DNA of 64,000 nucleotides, from assembly GCF_000430505.1 (NCBI RefSeq), contig NZ_AUMD01000011.1, positions 598,020 to 662,019 of the forward strand. Reading direction: 5' to 3'. The stretch is from Eisenibacter elegans DSM 3317. Lineage in GTDB: Bacteria > Bacteroidota > Bacteroidia > Cytophagales > Microscillaceae. The translations under genes and the position numbers were made by a program. The notes under the pieces are model-generated. The model saw only the letters and a list, made by a program, of their open reading frames with translations. It searched no databases and was not told where the DNA came from. Positions 25,527 to 33,444 of the stretch are shown here, piece by piece (positions within the stretch are counted from its first letter, which is position 1; each line of letters opens with the position of its first letter).

Positions 25527-26939
25527 ATGATAGACGATTTTGACAGCAGAGATGAAACTGAAGAAACCGTTGTCCGATTTGAGCAGATGCTCCGACAAGA
25601 GGAATTCTTTTTTTTCGATGTAGAAACTTATGAGCGCATCATCGAGTATTACCGTGAGCGCGAAGAATATGAAACAGCCCTTCAGGCCTGTGAGATGGCC
25701 TTATCGCAATATCCCTTTTCTAACGAAATTAAATTTGAAAAAGCACAGGTACTGGCAAGTTTAGATGAGTTTGAGGATGCGCTCGAACTCATCGAGCAGC
25801 TCGAAGTACTCTATCCGCAAGACAAAGACCTGATTTTTTTGAAGGGAAATGTACTCTATCTCTGTGGCCAGTATACCGAAGCCATTGAGTCATTGGAGCA
25901 AGCCCTGCCTTTTGCACAAGACAAAGATGAGATTTATTTTCGTATAGGCTATGTCTATGCCCAATCAGAAGAGCAGATGCCGCAAGCCATCAGCTATTTC
26001 CAAAAAGCCCTGCGCGAAAATATAGCTCACGAGGCCGCCGCGCTTGAGTTGGCCTTCTGCCTAGACTTTATCGATGACTTTGCCGAGGGAGTGCGTTTTT
26101 ACGAAGAGGTCATCAATGAAAATCCTTATGCACACTATGCTTGGTATAACCTTGGCCTCTTACACGCCAATATGGAGCAATATGGCCAAGCCCTACAAGC
26201 GCTCAGCTATGCAGTCCTGATTCAGGAAGACTTTGCCGCTGCTCACTATGCCATGGGGCACGCCTACATGAACAATAGCGACTACCGCGAGGCCCAACAA
26301 ACCTACCTGCTGGCCATAGACCACACCCCAAGCCCTGACCCTGAAATGCTTTGCTGCCTAGGCGCGGCCTACGAAAAAGACCAACAGTATAGCCCCGCCA
26401 TACGCTATTATAACCAAGCCCTACAGCTCGACCCTACCTATGCCGACGCTTGGTTTGGGGTTGGAGCTTGCCTTTTTTATCAGGAAAAATGGTTCGAATC
26501 GCTACATTTTTTGCGCAAAACCGTTACTTACAACGATGACAACGACCTCTACTGGCTCGTCTTGGCCAATGCCGAATACCAAATCGGCAATACCGTAGCC
26601 AGCTTCGAAGCATATATGCGCGCCAGCGAAATCAACCCGACCAACCCAGAAGTATGGCTCAATTGGTCTTTGCTTTGCTTCGAGCAAGGCGAAGAAGACA
26701 AGGCCGTACAGCTCCTGAGTGAAGGAATAGAAGAATGCCCTGAAGAAGCATTGCTCTACTATCGGATGGCGGCCTACCTCATCGACGCAGGAAAATACAA
26801 ACAAGCCTTCTCGTTTCTAGAAAATGCCCTAACTTTGGACTTTGATAAGCACACTGTACTGTTCGACTTTTTTACGAGCCTAGACGTACAAAAAGCGCTT
26901 TTCAAAATCATTGATCAATACAGACAAGACCATTCATGA
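25527..26939 (+). CDS. Cytoplasmic tetratricopeptide-repeat protein
   Basis: Acidic protein of 470 residues without signal peptide, made almost entirely of about twelve TPR units: typical starts are YETALQACEMALSQYP, EDALELIEQLEVLYP, YTEAIESLEQALP, YGQALQALSYAVLI, YSPAIRYYNQALQLDP and VASFEAYMRASEINP. Such proteins serve as protein-interaction scaffolds; this family is widespread in Cytophagales next to envelope genes. The start at 25527 (MIDDFDSRDE) is preferred because the upstream in-frame codons (from 25485) have no conserved look. Its last four bases (ATGA) overlap the start of the ComA-like gene. Confidence 0.88.
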   Translation: MIDDFDSRDETEETVVRFEQMLRQEEFFFFDVETYERIIEYYREREEYETALQACEMALSQYPFSNEIKFEKAQVLASLDEFEDALELIEQLEVLYPQDKDLIFLKGNVLYLCGQYTEAIESLEQALPFAQDKDEIYFRIGYVYAQSEEQMPQAISYFQKALRENIAHEAAALELAFCLDFIDDFAEGVRFYEEVINENPYAHYAWYNLGLLHANMEQYGQALQALSYAVLIQEDFAAAHYAMGHAYMNNSDYREAQQTYLLAIDHTPSPDPEMLCCLGAAYEKDQQYSPAIRYYNQALQLDPTYADAWFGVGACLFYQEKWFESLHFLRKTVTYNDDNDLYWLVLANAEYQIGNTVASFEAYMRASEINPTNPEVWLNWSLLCFEQGEEDKAVQLLSEGIEECPEEALLYYRMAAYLIDAGKYKQAFSFLENALTLDFDKHTVLFDFFTSLDVQKALFKIIDQYRQDHS

Positions 26940-27754
26940 ACGAACATCCTAACTACGTTTTAAACGGAGTCCCCGAACGTAGCCTCAAACCTCGCGACAA
27001 CGGCTACACCATGGTAATGGACAAAGGGCTTTCGACACGCGAAGTAGAAGATATGCTCAGCGTCTCGGCTGATTATATCGACATTGTCAAGCTAGGCTGG
27101 GCTACTTCATATGTAGTGCCTAATTTGAAAGAAAAGCTACAGGTATACAAGCAGGCCGGTATCCCCTATTATTTTGGGGGGACGCTGTTTGAGGCCTTTT
27201 TGATTCGCAAGCAGTTTGAAGACTACCGCCGTGTACTCGAGAAGTACGATATGGAGTATGTAGAGGTATCGGATGGGTCTATTTCTTTGCCTCACGAAGA
27301 AAAATGTAAATACATCAGCATCCTCAAAGAGCAGGTAACTGTGCTTTCGGAAGTAGGCTCGAAGGATGTCAATGATATCATCCCCCCTTATCAGTGGATT
27401 AAGCTGATGCAGGCAGAGCTAGACGCAGGGGCTTGGAAAGTAATTGGCGAAGCCCGCGAAGGCGGAAACGTCGGCCTATTCCGTGATTCGGGCGAGGTGC
27501 GTCAGGGGTTGGTCAAAGAGATTATTCACTCTATCCCCTCAGACAAGATTATCTGGGAAGCCCCCCAAAAATCACAGCAAACTTGGTTTATCAAGCTCCT
27601 AGGAGCCAATGTAAACCTAGGCAATATTGCCCCCAATGAGGTAATCCCACTCGAAACGCTCCGACTAGGTTTGCGTTCCGATACCTTTAGCCATTTCTTG
27701 CGCGCTGAAGACATCAATGAAGGGATGCAGTTGCGCGGCAACATCGCCAAATAG
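26936..27754 (+). CDS. comA: Phosphosulfolactate synthase (ComA-like)
   Basis: TIM-barrel enzyme that adds sulfite to phosphoenolpyruvate to make (2R)-phospho-3-sulfolactate. Marks: GYTMVMDKGLSTREVEDML, DIVKLGWATSY, PYYFGGTLFEAFLIR, YVEVSDGSISLP, EVGSKDVNDIIPPYQW and GEAREGGNVGLFRDSGEV, which carry the metal and substrate residues of the family. Length of 272 is standard. In methanogens the enzyme starts coenzyme M synthesis; in bacteria sulfolactate serves other uses, and in Bacteroidota a role in making sulfonates such as those of sulfonolipids is possible (inference). It overlaps the TPR gene by four bases and ends in a good terminator (27773-27818). Confidence 0.9.
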   Translation: MNEHPNYVLNGVPERSLKPRDNGYTMVMDKGLSTREVEDMLSVSADYIDIVKLGWATSYVVPNLKEKLQVYKQAGIPYYFGGTLFEAFLIRKQFEDYRRVLEKYDMEYVEVSDGSISLPHEEKCKYISILKEQVTVLSEVGSKDVNDIIPPYQWIKLMQAELDAGAWKVIGEAREGGNVGLFRDSGEVRQGLVKEIIHSIPSDKIIWEAPQKSQQTWFIKLLGANVNLGNIAPNEVIPLETLRLGLRSDTFSHFLRAEDINEGMQLRGNIAK

Positions 27755-27772
27755 GGTGAAATATTCGTCTTG

Positions 27773-27818
27773 AGAAGACCTGTTGGGCTTGACAAAACCC
27801 TAACAGGCCTTCTTTTTT
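27773..27818 (+). terminator. Terminator after the ComA-like gene
   Basis: AAGACCTGTTGGG pairs with CCCTAACAGGCCTT with small mismatches, loop CTTGACAAAA, followed by CTTTTTT. Confidence 0.75.
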
Positions 27819-27878
27819 CCTAATTACCCAGCCTCAACAATATACTCATCACTAACAAATGCTTCTCCTTTCAAAAAT

Positions 27879-28823
27879 ATGCAAGCATCATACTTCTTCT
27901 TGTTTCTAAAAGGGCTGGCTATGGGCGCAGCCGATGTGGTGCCGGGAGTTTCCGGCGGAACCATCGCTTTTATTACTGGTATTTATGAGCGCTTGCTCAA
28001 TGCGATTCGTTCTGTCAACGGCACCGCATTGCAGCTACTCTTACGAGGGCGTATCGCCGAGTTTTGGAAACACACCGACGCTACTTTTTTGCTGGTGCTG
28101 GTATTGGGAGTGGGGACAGCCTTTGTGAGCTTGGCCAAACTCATTACTTTTTTACTCAAGGCTTACCCCGAAATGCTATGGGCATTTTTCTTCGGACTGA
28201 TAGCGGCTTCGGCCTTCGTGGTGAGCAAACAGGTGCGGCAGGCCAATGTGGCTGTTTGGCTTGTAGGCATTGTAGGGGCTTTGGTGGCCTATTTTATCAC
28301 CGTAGCCGTTCCTGCCGAAACACCAACGGCACTGTGGTTTATTTTCCTCAGTGGAGCCATTGCCATTTGTGCGATGATTTTGCCCGGTATCTCAGGTAGT
28401 TTTATCTTGGTGCTTTTGGGCAAGTATGAATATATGATGCAGGCCATCAAGACTTTGCAAATCAAAGATATCGCCGTTTTTATAGTAGGGGCAGTAATGG
28501 GCTTGCTTTCTTTTTCTCACCTGATTTCGTGGGCCTTGCGCCGCTACCACGACCTGACAATCGCCCTGCTGACGGGCTTTATGGTAGGAGCGCTCAACAA
28601 GGTATGGCCTTGGAAACAGACACTAAAAACGTATACCGACCGACACGGGGAGGCGAAGCCTCTGGTACAACAGAATGTATGGCCTTGGGAGTATACCGAC
28701 CTCACCGGCCAAGCAGACTATCTACTGTACTGTGTCTTGTTGGCCGTGTTGGGCTTCGGACTGGTATACCTGCTCAGCAAATTCAGCCCGCAACCTAGTG
28801 AAGCTCCAAAACAGACGGCTTAG
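27879..28823 (+). CDS. DUF368/PopT-like undecaprenyl-phosphate translocase
   Basis: Polytopic inner-membrane protein, 314 residues with about eight to nine hydrophobic segments. Its start FLKGLAMGAADVVPGVSGGT (residues 9-28) is the DUF368 hallmark; a second, inverted copy MILPGISGSFILVLLGKYE lies near residue 168. DUF368 proteins have been shown in other bacteria to recycle undecaprenyl phosphate across the membrane (PopT). That fits the polysaccharide cluster just upstream, because those sugars are built on the same carrier. The link is inferred from proximity. Terminator at 28842-28864. Confidence 0.9.
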   Translation: MQASYFFLFLKGLAMGAADVVPGVSGGTIAFITGIYERLLNAIRSVNGTALQLLLRGRIAEFWKHTDATFLLVLVLGVGTAFVSLAKLITFLLKAYPEMLWAFFFGLIAASAFVVSKQVRQANVAVWLVGIVGALVAYFITVAVPAETPTALWFIFLSGAIAICAMILPGISGSFILVLLGKYEYMMQAIKTLQIKDIAVFIVGAVMGLLSFSHLISWALRRYHDLTIALLTGFMVGALNKVWPWKQTLKTYTDRHGEAKPLVQQNVWPWEYTDLTGQADYLLYCVLLAVLGFGLVYLLSKFSPQPSEAPKQTA

Positions 28824-28841
28824 ATACCTATGTGAATCAAG

Positions 28842-28864
28842 AAAATACCACCATTGGTATTTTT
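28842..28864 (+). terminator. Terminator after the DUF368 gene
   Basis: AAAATACCA, loop CCAT, TGGTATTTTT: perfect nine-base stem with a T tract, 18 bases after the stop. Confidence 0.7.
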
Positions 28865-29080
28865 GACTTTCGTTGTTGTCGTTATTGTGCTTATTTTATA
28901 ACAAGATTCATATCATAAGTAGCAATGCACAAACAGCCTGTGTTTTGTTTATGATGTAGTATATTGAAAATCAAGAGAATAAAACAACTGAGCACTCAAA
29001 ACTAAAAACGCATAGCTACTTGCTAAGATTTACAATAGGCGGCTGATTCTGATGACACAAGCTAGCTAAAAAACAACAAA
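28865..29080. other. Gene-free stretch between convergent terminators
   Basis: Together with the terminators on each side the gap runs from 28824 to 29148. It is AT-rich and shows no reading frame, promoter or structure that I can support. Confidence 0.6.
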
Positions 29081-29114
29081 ACCACAGCAACAGGAGCTAT
29101 CCTATTGCTGTGGT
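29081..29114 (-). terminator. Terminator after lpdA
   Basis: Fifteen-base arms ACCACAGCAACAGGA / TCCTATTGCTGTGGT with one mismatch and loop GCTA; the minus strand continues TTTGTTGTTTTTTAG. It lies 34 bases beyond the lpdA stop. Confidence 0.8.
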
Positions 29115-29148
29115 AGCATATTGTGAAAGGGGTGTGTGTCCCGAGAGC

Positions 29149-30543
29149 TTACATATGGATTACCTCACCGTAGGCGGCGGCGGCGGCTTCCATTACAGCT
29201 TCCGACATGGTAGGGTGTGGGTGTACCGACTTGATGATTTCGTGTGCGGTGGTTTCGAGACGGCGCGCCACCACAACTTCGGCAATCATTTCTGTTACGT
29301 TGGCTCCAATCATATGAGCGCCCAACCACTCACCATATTTGGCATCAAAAATTACTTTGACAAAGCCATCTTTGGCGCCGGCGGCACTGGCTTTGCCAGA
29401 GGCCGAGAAAGGGAATTTACCTACTTTGATATCATATCCGGCATCGCGGGCGGCCTTTTCGGTCATCCCGACAGAGGCAATTTCGGGACTGCAATACGTA
29501 CAGCCGGGGATGTTGGCATAGTCGAGTGGCTCGGGATGATGACCCGCGATATTTTCGACACAGATAATGCCTTCGGCAGAGGCTACGTGTGCCAGCGCCG
29601 GGCCGTGGGTAATGTCGCCAATGGCATACACTCCGGGGATATTGGTACGGTAATATTCATCGACCAGCACCTTGCCTTTGTCAGTAGCAACGCCTACATC
29701 CTCTAGGCCGATACCTTCGAGATTGGCGACTACGCCTACGGCAGAGAGTACCACATCACACTCCAGAATTTCTTCGCCCTTCTTGGTCTTCACACTTACC
29801 TTACAGCCTTTGCCCTTGGTGTCTACGGCTGTTACCTCGGCATTGGTGAGGATGTTCATCCCCATTTTTTTGTAGGTACGCTCCAACTGTTTCGATACCT
29901 CCTCGTCTTCATTAGGAACAATATTGGGCAGGTACTCTACAATCGTTACTTGTGTGCCGATGGTATGGTAGAAATAAGCAAACTCTACCCCGATAGCGCC
30001 GGAGCCTACCACTACCATCGACTTAGGCTGCTGCTCCAGCACCATCGCCTTGCGGTAGCCAATGATTTTTTGGTTGTCGATGGGCAGGTTGGGCAATTCA
30101 CGCGCACGACCACCGGTGGCTAAGATGATATGGTCGGCACTGTAGACGGTTTTCTTACCTTTGTCGTCGGTTACTTCTACTTGTTTGTTGGGCATTAGTT
30201 TGCCAAAGCCTTCAAGGGTATCAATTTTATTCTTTTTGAACAAAAACTGAATCCCTTTGCTCATCCCCCCAGCTACTTCGCGGCTGCGCTTTACCATCCC
30301 GTCAAAGTTTACTTTGGCATTACCTACCTGAATGCCGTAGCTGTCGGCGTGTTGGATATATTCAAATACTTGGGCGCTCTTGAGTAGGGCCTTGGTAGGG
30401 ATACAGCCCCAGTTGAGGCATACACCGCCTAGCGACTCTTTTTCAACTACGGCTACTTTGAGCCCTAGCTGTGAGGCACGGATAGCAGCTACATAGCCTC
30501 CCGGCCCGCCACCAATGACAATCAAATCGTATTTTGTAGACAT
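29149..30543 (-). CDS. lpdA: Dihydrolipoyl dehydrogenase
   Basis: Flavoprotein E3 component of 2-oxoacid dehydrogenase complexes and the glycine cleavage system; it reoxidises dihydrolipoamide with NAD+. From ATG 30543: FAD motif DLIVIGGGPGGYVAA (about 6-20), redox disulfide GGVCLNWGCIPTKAL (about 40-54), NAD motif VVVGSGAIGVEFAYFY, YAIGDITHGPALAHVA, and the C-terminal dimer motif with catalytic His-Glu in HPHPTMSEAVMEAA. 464 residues is standard. The in-frame ATG at 30609 would add 22 residues in front of the FAD strand and is unlikely. A TAACTTTG box at 30647-30654 lies about 100 bases upstream. Confidence 0.96.
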   Translation of the reverse strand: MSTKYDLIVIGGGPGGYVAAIRASQLGLKVAVVEKESLGGVCLNWGCIPTKALLKSAQVFEYIQHADSYGIQVGNAKVNFDGMVKRSREVAGGMSKGIQFLFKKNKIDTLEGFGKLMPNKQVEVTDDKGKKTVYSADHIILATGGRARELPNLPIDNQKIIGYRKAMVLEQQPKSMVVVGSGAIGVEFAYFYHTIGTQVTIVEYLPNIVPNEDEEVSKQLERTYKKMGMNILTNAEVTAVDTKGKGCKVSVKTKKGEEILECDVVLSAVGVVANLEGIGLEDVGVATDKGKVLVDEYYRTNIPGVYAIGDITHGPALAHVASAEGIICVENIAGHHPEPLDYANIPGCTYCSPEIASVGMTEKAARDAGYDIKVGKFPFSASGKASAAGAKDGFVKVIFDAKYGEWLGAHMIGANVTEMIAEVVVARRLETTAHEIIKSVHPHPTMSEAVMEAAAAAYGEVIHM

Positions 30544-30646
30544 ATTATTGGGTGTTTTGGAGTTATTCAAAAGGAAAAGTGTATGATAGACGCACAGGCA
30601 AAATATCATTATTCCACGATGGAATAGCGGTTTTTCCTAGCCTATG

Positions 30647-30654
30647 CAAAGTTA
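30647..30654 (-). promoter_or_regulatory. Putative -7 box of lpdA
   Basis: Minus strand TAACTTTG followed by CATAG. No TTG at 19-20 bases; the region there reads TTTTCATC. Confidence 0.4.
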
Positions 30655-30826
30655 GGATAAAAGCCTAAAGATGAAAATCTTGAATGTGAATTTCATAGTA
30701 GCACAAAACAACAAACACACAATATAGAAGCAAAAGGGTGGAGAATATTTTGAATCAAAGAAAACCATCGGGCTCAATAGTTCGTAACTGTGCTAAAACA
30801 GTATCACATATTACTATCAGATTTTT

Positions 30827-31252
30827 ATGATGCGAGAGGCATATCACACACACTATGTAACCCATTGGGTGGATGAAACTCAGCAGTTGCTGGAGACCCG
30901 CTGGCATCCGGCGACAGAGCGGATGGGTGAACTAGATTTCCGCTACGAAATGGAAGAATGGCTTCGGATTACACAGAAGCTTAGTATCACACGTATTTAT
31001 GACCACTGCGTGCAGTTTTTGTATCCCATCAGCATAGAAGAGCAGACCTATATGGCACAGTTGCTCAACCCGGGGTGGATTGCCGCAGGGGTCAAACGTT
31101 ATGCGCATATTATGCCCCAAGAGCTTGTCTCTAACCTTTCCGCAGACCAGATGTTCCAGAAGTTTTATGATATGAACTTGCCCAATCAGTTTGTCATTCG
31201 GCATTTTGCCGAACAAGAACAAGAGCAGGCTTGGAAGTGGCTGTTGGGTTGA
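30827..31252 (+). CDS. Hypothetical protein, probable paralogue of the protein at 620-1024
   Basis: Unrecognised cytoplasmic protein of 141 residues. It opens with an aromatic-rich strand (YHTHYVTHWVDETQQLLETRW), has alternating strands and helices (ITRIYDHCVQFLYPIS, PGWIAAGVKRYAHIMP) and ends with QFVIRHFAEQEQEQAWKWLLG. Length, opening strand, the turn before the last strand and the W-LLG ending match the protein at 620-1024, which suggests a small family with a STAS/SpoIIAA-like fold. Start could also be the second Met (30830). No operon partners; the dispersed repeat copy E and the GHKL module follow. Confidence 0.6.
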   Translation: MMREAYHTHYVTHWVDETQQLLETRWHPATERMGELDFRYEMEEWLRITQKLSITRIYDHCVQFLYPISIEEQTYMAQLLNPGWIAAGVKRYAHIMPQELVSNLSADQMFQKFYDMNLPNQFVIRHFAEQEQEQAWKWLLG

Positions 31253-31338
31253 AGGCAAAACCAGCATCCTGATATGGTTTTTTTGCAGTTTGAGTACTAT
31301 AGGGAATGCAAATTCCTTAGCGCTTCAAGCTTTATTGC

Positions 31339-31393
31339 CAAAAAACTGAAAATCAACTCCAATGAATCCTAAAATCAAGTAAATCTTGATATG
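31339..31393 (+). repeat. Dispersed intergenic repeat, copy E
   Basis: CCAAAAAACTGAAAATCAAC ... AAAATCAAGTAAATCTTGAT then ATGA. It aligns with the last 45 bases of copy D at 56254-56325. It points into the GHKL ATPase gene, 67 bases before its start. Confidence 0.5.
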
Positions 31394-31396
31394 AAT

Positions 31397-31427
31397 TTGG
31401 ACAAGCCGATGGATTTGAATAACTTTT
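31397..31427 (+). promoter_or_regulatory. Probable promoter of the GHKL/nuclease module
   Basis: TTG at 31397-31399, 20-base spacer, TAACTTTT at 31420-31427 (seven of eight positions of TAnnTTTG). Transcription would start about 27 bases before the ATG at 31461. Confidence 0.5.
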
Positions 31428-31460
31428 AATCGAAAAAATTTATACCCTTAGTTCTAACCT

Positions 31461-32366
31461 ATGAAAGATACTGTACAAGCCAAAGTTTTATCAGTCAATG
31501 AGTTTAAGGAAATTATGACTGATTTCACTAATCCGTTAGAAATATTTCGCGAGACCGTACAAAACAGCTATGATGCCGGAGCAACAGAAATCATCATCAC
31601 ACTCGATAACAACGAAGAGACAAAAAGGTTGGACATTGTCATTGAAGACAATGGAGAAGGCTTACTACCAAAGCAATTTAGCAATTTTTTTGATTTAGGC
31701 AACTCTACTAAAAGAGGTACCAAAAACAAACAATACATTGGGGAAAAAGGGCATGGGACGAAAATCTGCTACAACTCTGATAAACTGGTGTTAGAGTCTT
31801 GGTGCGAAGGAAAGAAGTATTATAGTGAAATGGATATGCCTAGATATAAACTCACCAAAAAGTCGCCACCCGAAGTCCCTAGTTATACCAAGCCTGCGGA
31901 AGTACCCCATAAAGAGAAAAAACAACAGGGAACACGCATCACAATTCAAGGCTACCTAACTGATGATTATGATTCAGGGAATGATAAAACCTTTCATCAT
32001 GCGGCAGTTAAAGATTATTTATTATGGTTTTCTGCTTGGGGGTCAGTAGAGGCAGAGTTTGGCAGTCAAGAAAATGCCAAGAAAATTATTAAGCTCAGAG
32101 GGGTAAACTATGATGAATCTAGAGACCAAGAGAAGTATGATTTCAAAATTGGTAAAGATGGTTATGAGCATATACCTTTTGGGCATCGATTCCCAGAAAA
32201 GGAAGTATCCAGCACTGAGGAATTGAAAAGATATGCTAAAAAGGTCGCAGAGGGCGATATACGGGCTCCGCTATCTGTAAAGCAAAATGCGGAGAAGTAT
32301 TGGGAAAAGTTTTTTGCCAAACGTATAGTTCTAGATGGTGATGTGAAACTAGGGGTACGCAAGTGA
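31461..32366 (+). CDS. GHKL-fold ATPase (HSP90/MutL/MORC-like), first gene of a two-gene module
   Basis: The protein of 301 residues carries a complete GHKL ATP-binding site: helix with RETVQNSYDAGA (Glu31, Asn35), IEDNGEGL (Asp63, Gly65, Gly67), lid GEKGHGTKI (Gly94-Gly99), and GTRITIQGY (Gly157, Thr158). It is not a histidine kinase: there is no H-box, sensor or membrane helix. Residues 180-301 look like the start of the transducer part, which the next gene seems to continue. GHKL ATPases of this soluble kind occur in MutL/MORC-like systems, several linked to restriction or phage defence. The gene is AT-richer than its neighbours. The stop TGA overlaps the GTG start of the next gene (GTGA). 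Confidence 0.8.
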   Translation: MKDTVQAKVLSVNEFKEIMTDFTNPLEIFRETVQNSYDAGATEIIITLDNNEETKRLDIVIEDNGEGLLPKQFSNFFDLGNSTKRGTKNKQYIGEKGHGTKICYNSDKLVLESWCEGKKYYSEMDMPRYKLTKKSPPEVPSYTKPAEVPHKEKKQQGTRITIQGYLTDDYDSGNDKTFHHAAVKDYLLWFSAWGSVEAEFGSQENAKKIIKLRGVNYDESRDQEKYDFKIGKDGYEHIPFGHRFPEKEVSSTEELKRYAKKVAEGDIRAPLSVKQNAEKYWEKFFAKRIVLDGDVKLGVRK

Positions 32367-33310
32367 AAGCTCAAATCGTAATATGGGCAGAGGGAGATTC
32401 TCAAAAACGAATTTATAACCCGATGCTTGTTGAGCGCTTACAACAAGGTAGTGAAGAAATAGAGTATAAAGTAGCCGATCGCTATGGTTTATGGGCTTGT
32501 AAGAATTTTATCCCCATACAACGAATTGATCATTGGCTCGAAGGAAAAGGGTCATACACGAAGTTGCACGGATTTGTTAATTATGACGGCTTTACACTTA
32601 CGGCTAATCGGAGCAGTATTGAAAATACCCCAACAGAGCGATTGAAGGCACTAAAAAAAGAAGTAGCCAAGCTTTATAGAAGCATTGAAAACGGAGAAGG
32701 TGATAATCAAGATTATGTTAAGTGGTTGGAAATCGAAACTGAAGCTCAAAATGAGCGAAAGGCTGACGAAGAAAAAGCAGAGCTGAGCAAGCGTATCAAA
32801 AAAGCCAAACGAAATCCAAAGATGTTGAAAATAGGCCAAAATCGGTTTTTAGTTCCCTCATCTGAAAGTGAAGTAGCGCTTTTATTGGCTGCTGTATTAC
32901 AAGAGTTCCAAGAAGAGGCTGTATTGCCATACGAAATTGTAGACTATAACAGCAGCAAGGGGGTAGACTTTTTGGTTAGAGACCTCACCTACAAACCTAA
33001 ACCATTGTCGGGGACACCTGAAACAGCGTTTGGATATGTGGAACTGAAAAAGAACTTAACGAATAAAAAATTCAACCACGCCTTCAAAAACATCAAGATG
33101 ATTGTTTGTTATGATATTGGCCAGCTAAAAGAAGGTGAAGTTATGGAAGACCTCGAAGGAGAGCAAATGAAGCTCAAACGTGTAAGTACACGTAGAGCAG
33201 ACCTTGCCATACGATACTCACTGGTGGGCGATGGCAACAACAAACACGAAATCAGTATTTTTCTGTTAGAAAGCTTCTTGAAGTCTAAAAAAATCAGTGC
33301 AACTGAGTAA
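32363..33310 (+). CDS. Partner of the GHKL ATPase with PD-(D/E)XK nuclease-like C-terminus
   Basis: Start is GTG at 32363 inside the previous gene's stop (GTGA). Residues 1-110 read like a GHKL transducer domain (IVIWAEGDSQKRIYNPML, VNYDGFTLTANRSSIENTP), that is, the missing second half of the preceding ATPase. Residues 120-150 are a charged coiled coil. Residues 165-305 have the look of a PD-(D/E)XK nuclease: helix EVALLLAAVLQEFQEE, then KGVDFLVRDL (Asp202), GYVELKKNL (Glu227, Lys229) and MIVCYDIGQ. Together the two genes make 616 residues, so either a split protein made by coupled translation or one gene broken by a single-base shift. Family assignment of the C-terminus is inference from motif order. 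Confidence 0.65.
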   Translation: MKAQIVIWAEGDSQKRIYNPMLVERLQQGSEEIEYKVADRYGLWACKNFIPIQRIDHWLEGKGSYTKLHGFVNYDGFTLTANRSSIENTPTERLKALKKEVAKLYRSIENGEGDNQDYVKWLEIETEAQNERKADEEKAELSKRIKKAKRNPKMLKIGQNRFLVPSSESEVALLLAAVLQEFQEEAVLPYEIVDYNSSKGVDFLVRDLTYKPKPLSGTPETAFGYVELKKNLTNKKFNHAFKNIKMIVCYDIGQLKEGEVMEDLEGEQMKLKRVSTRRADLAIRYSLVGDGNNKHEISIFLLESFLKSKKISATE

Positions 33311-33334
33311 CGGGACAGAATCGAAGAAATGATA

Positions 33335-33358
33335 TCCAACAATATATTTATTGTTGGA
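33335..33358 (+). terminator. Hairpin after the GHKL/nuclease module
   Basis: Perfect ten-base arms TCCAACAATA and TATTGTTGGA with a four-base loop, 25 bases after the stop. A second perfect stem, TTCCCTTGC (33369-33377) with GCAAGGGAA (33391-33399), follows. Neither has a long T tract; together they separate this module from the converging receptor gene. Confidence 0.55.
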
Positions 33359-33444
33359 GTCTAAAGCATTCCCTTGCTTCACGGAGAGAGGCAAGGGAAG
33401 CCAAACGTGCTAAAATCCTTCCAAGATAAGGCCGTTTAAGAAGG

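Noticed and set aside
29110..29706. Open frame of 198 codons opposite lpdA
   Set aside because: It lies wholly antisense to a well-identified dihydrolipoyl dehydrogenase and arises from its codon use.
32355..32370. Programmed -1 frameshift in the GHKL module
   Set aside because: No slippery heptamer and no clear stimulatory hairpin nearby; coupled translation or mutation explain the overlap better.
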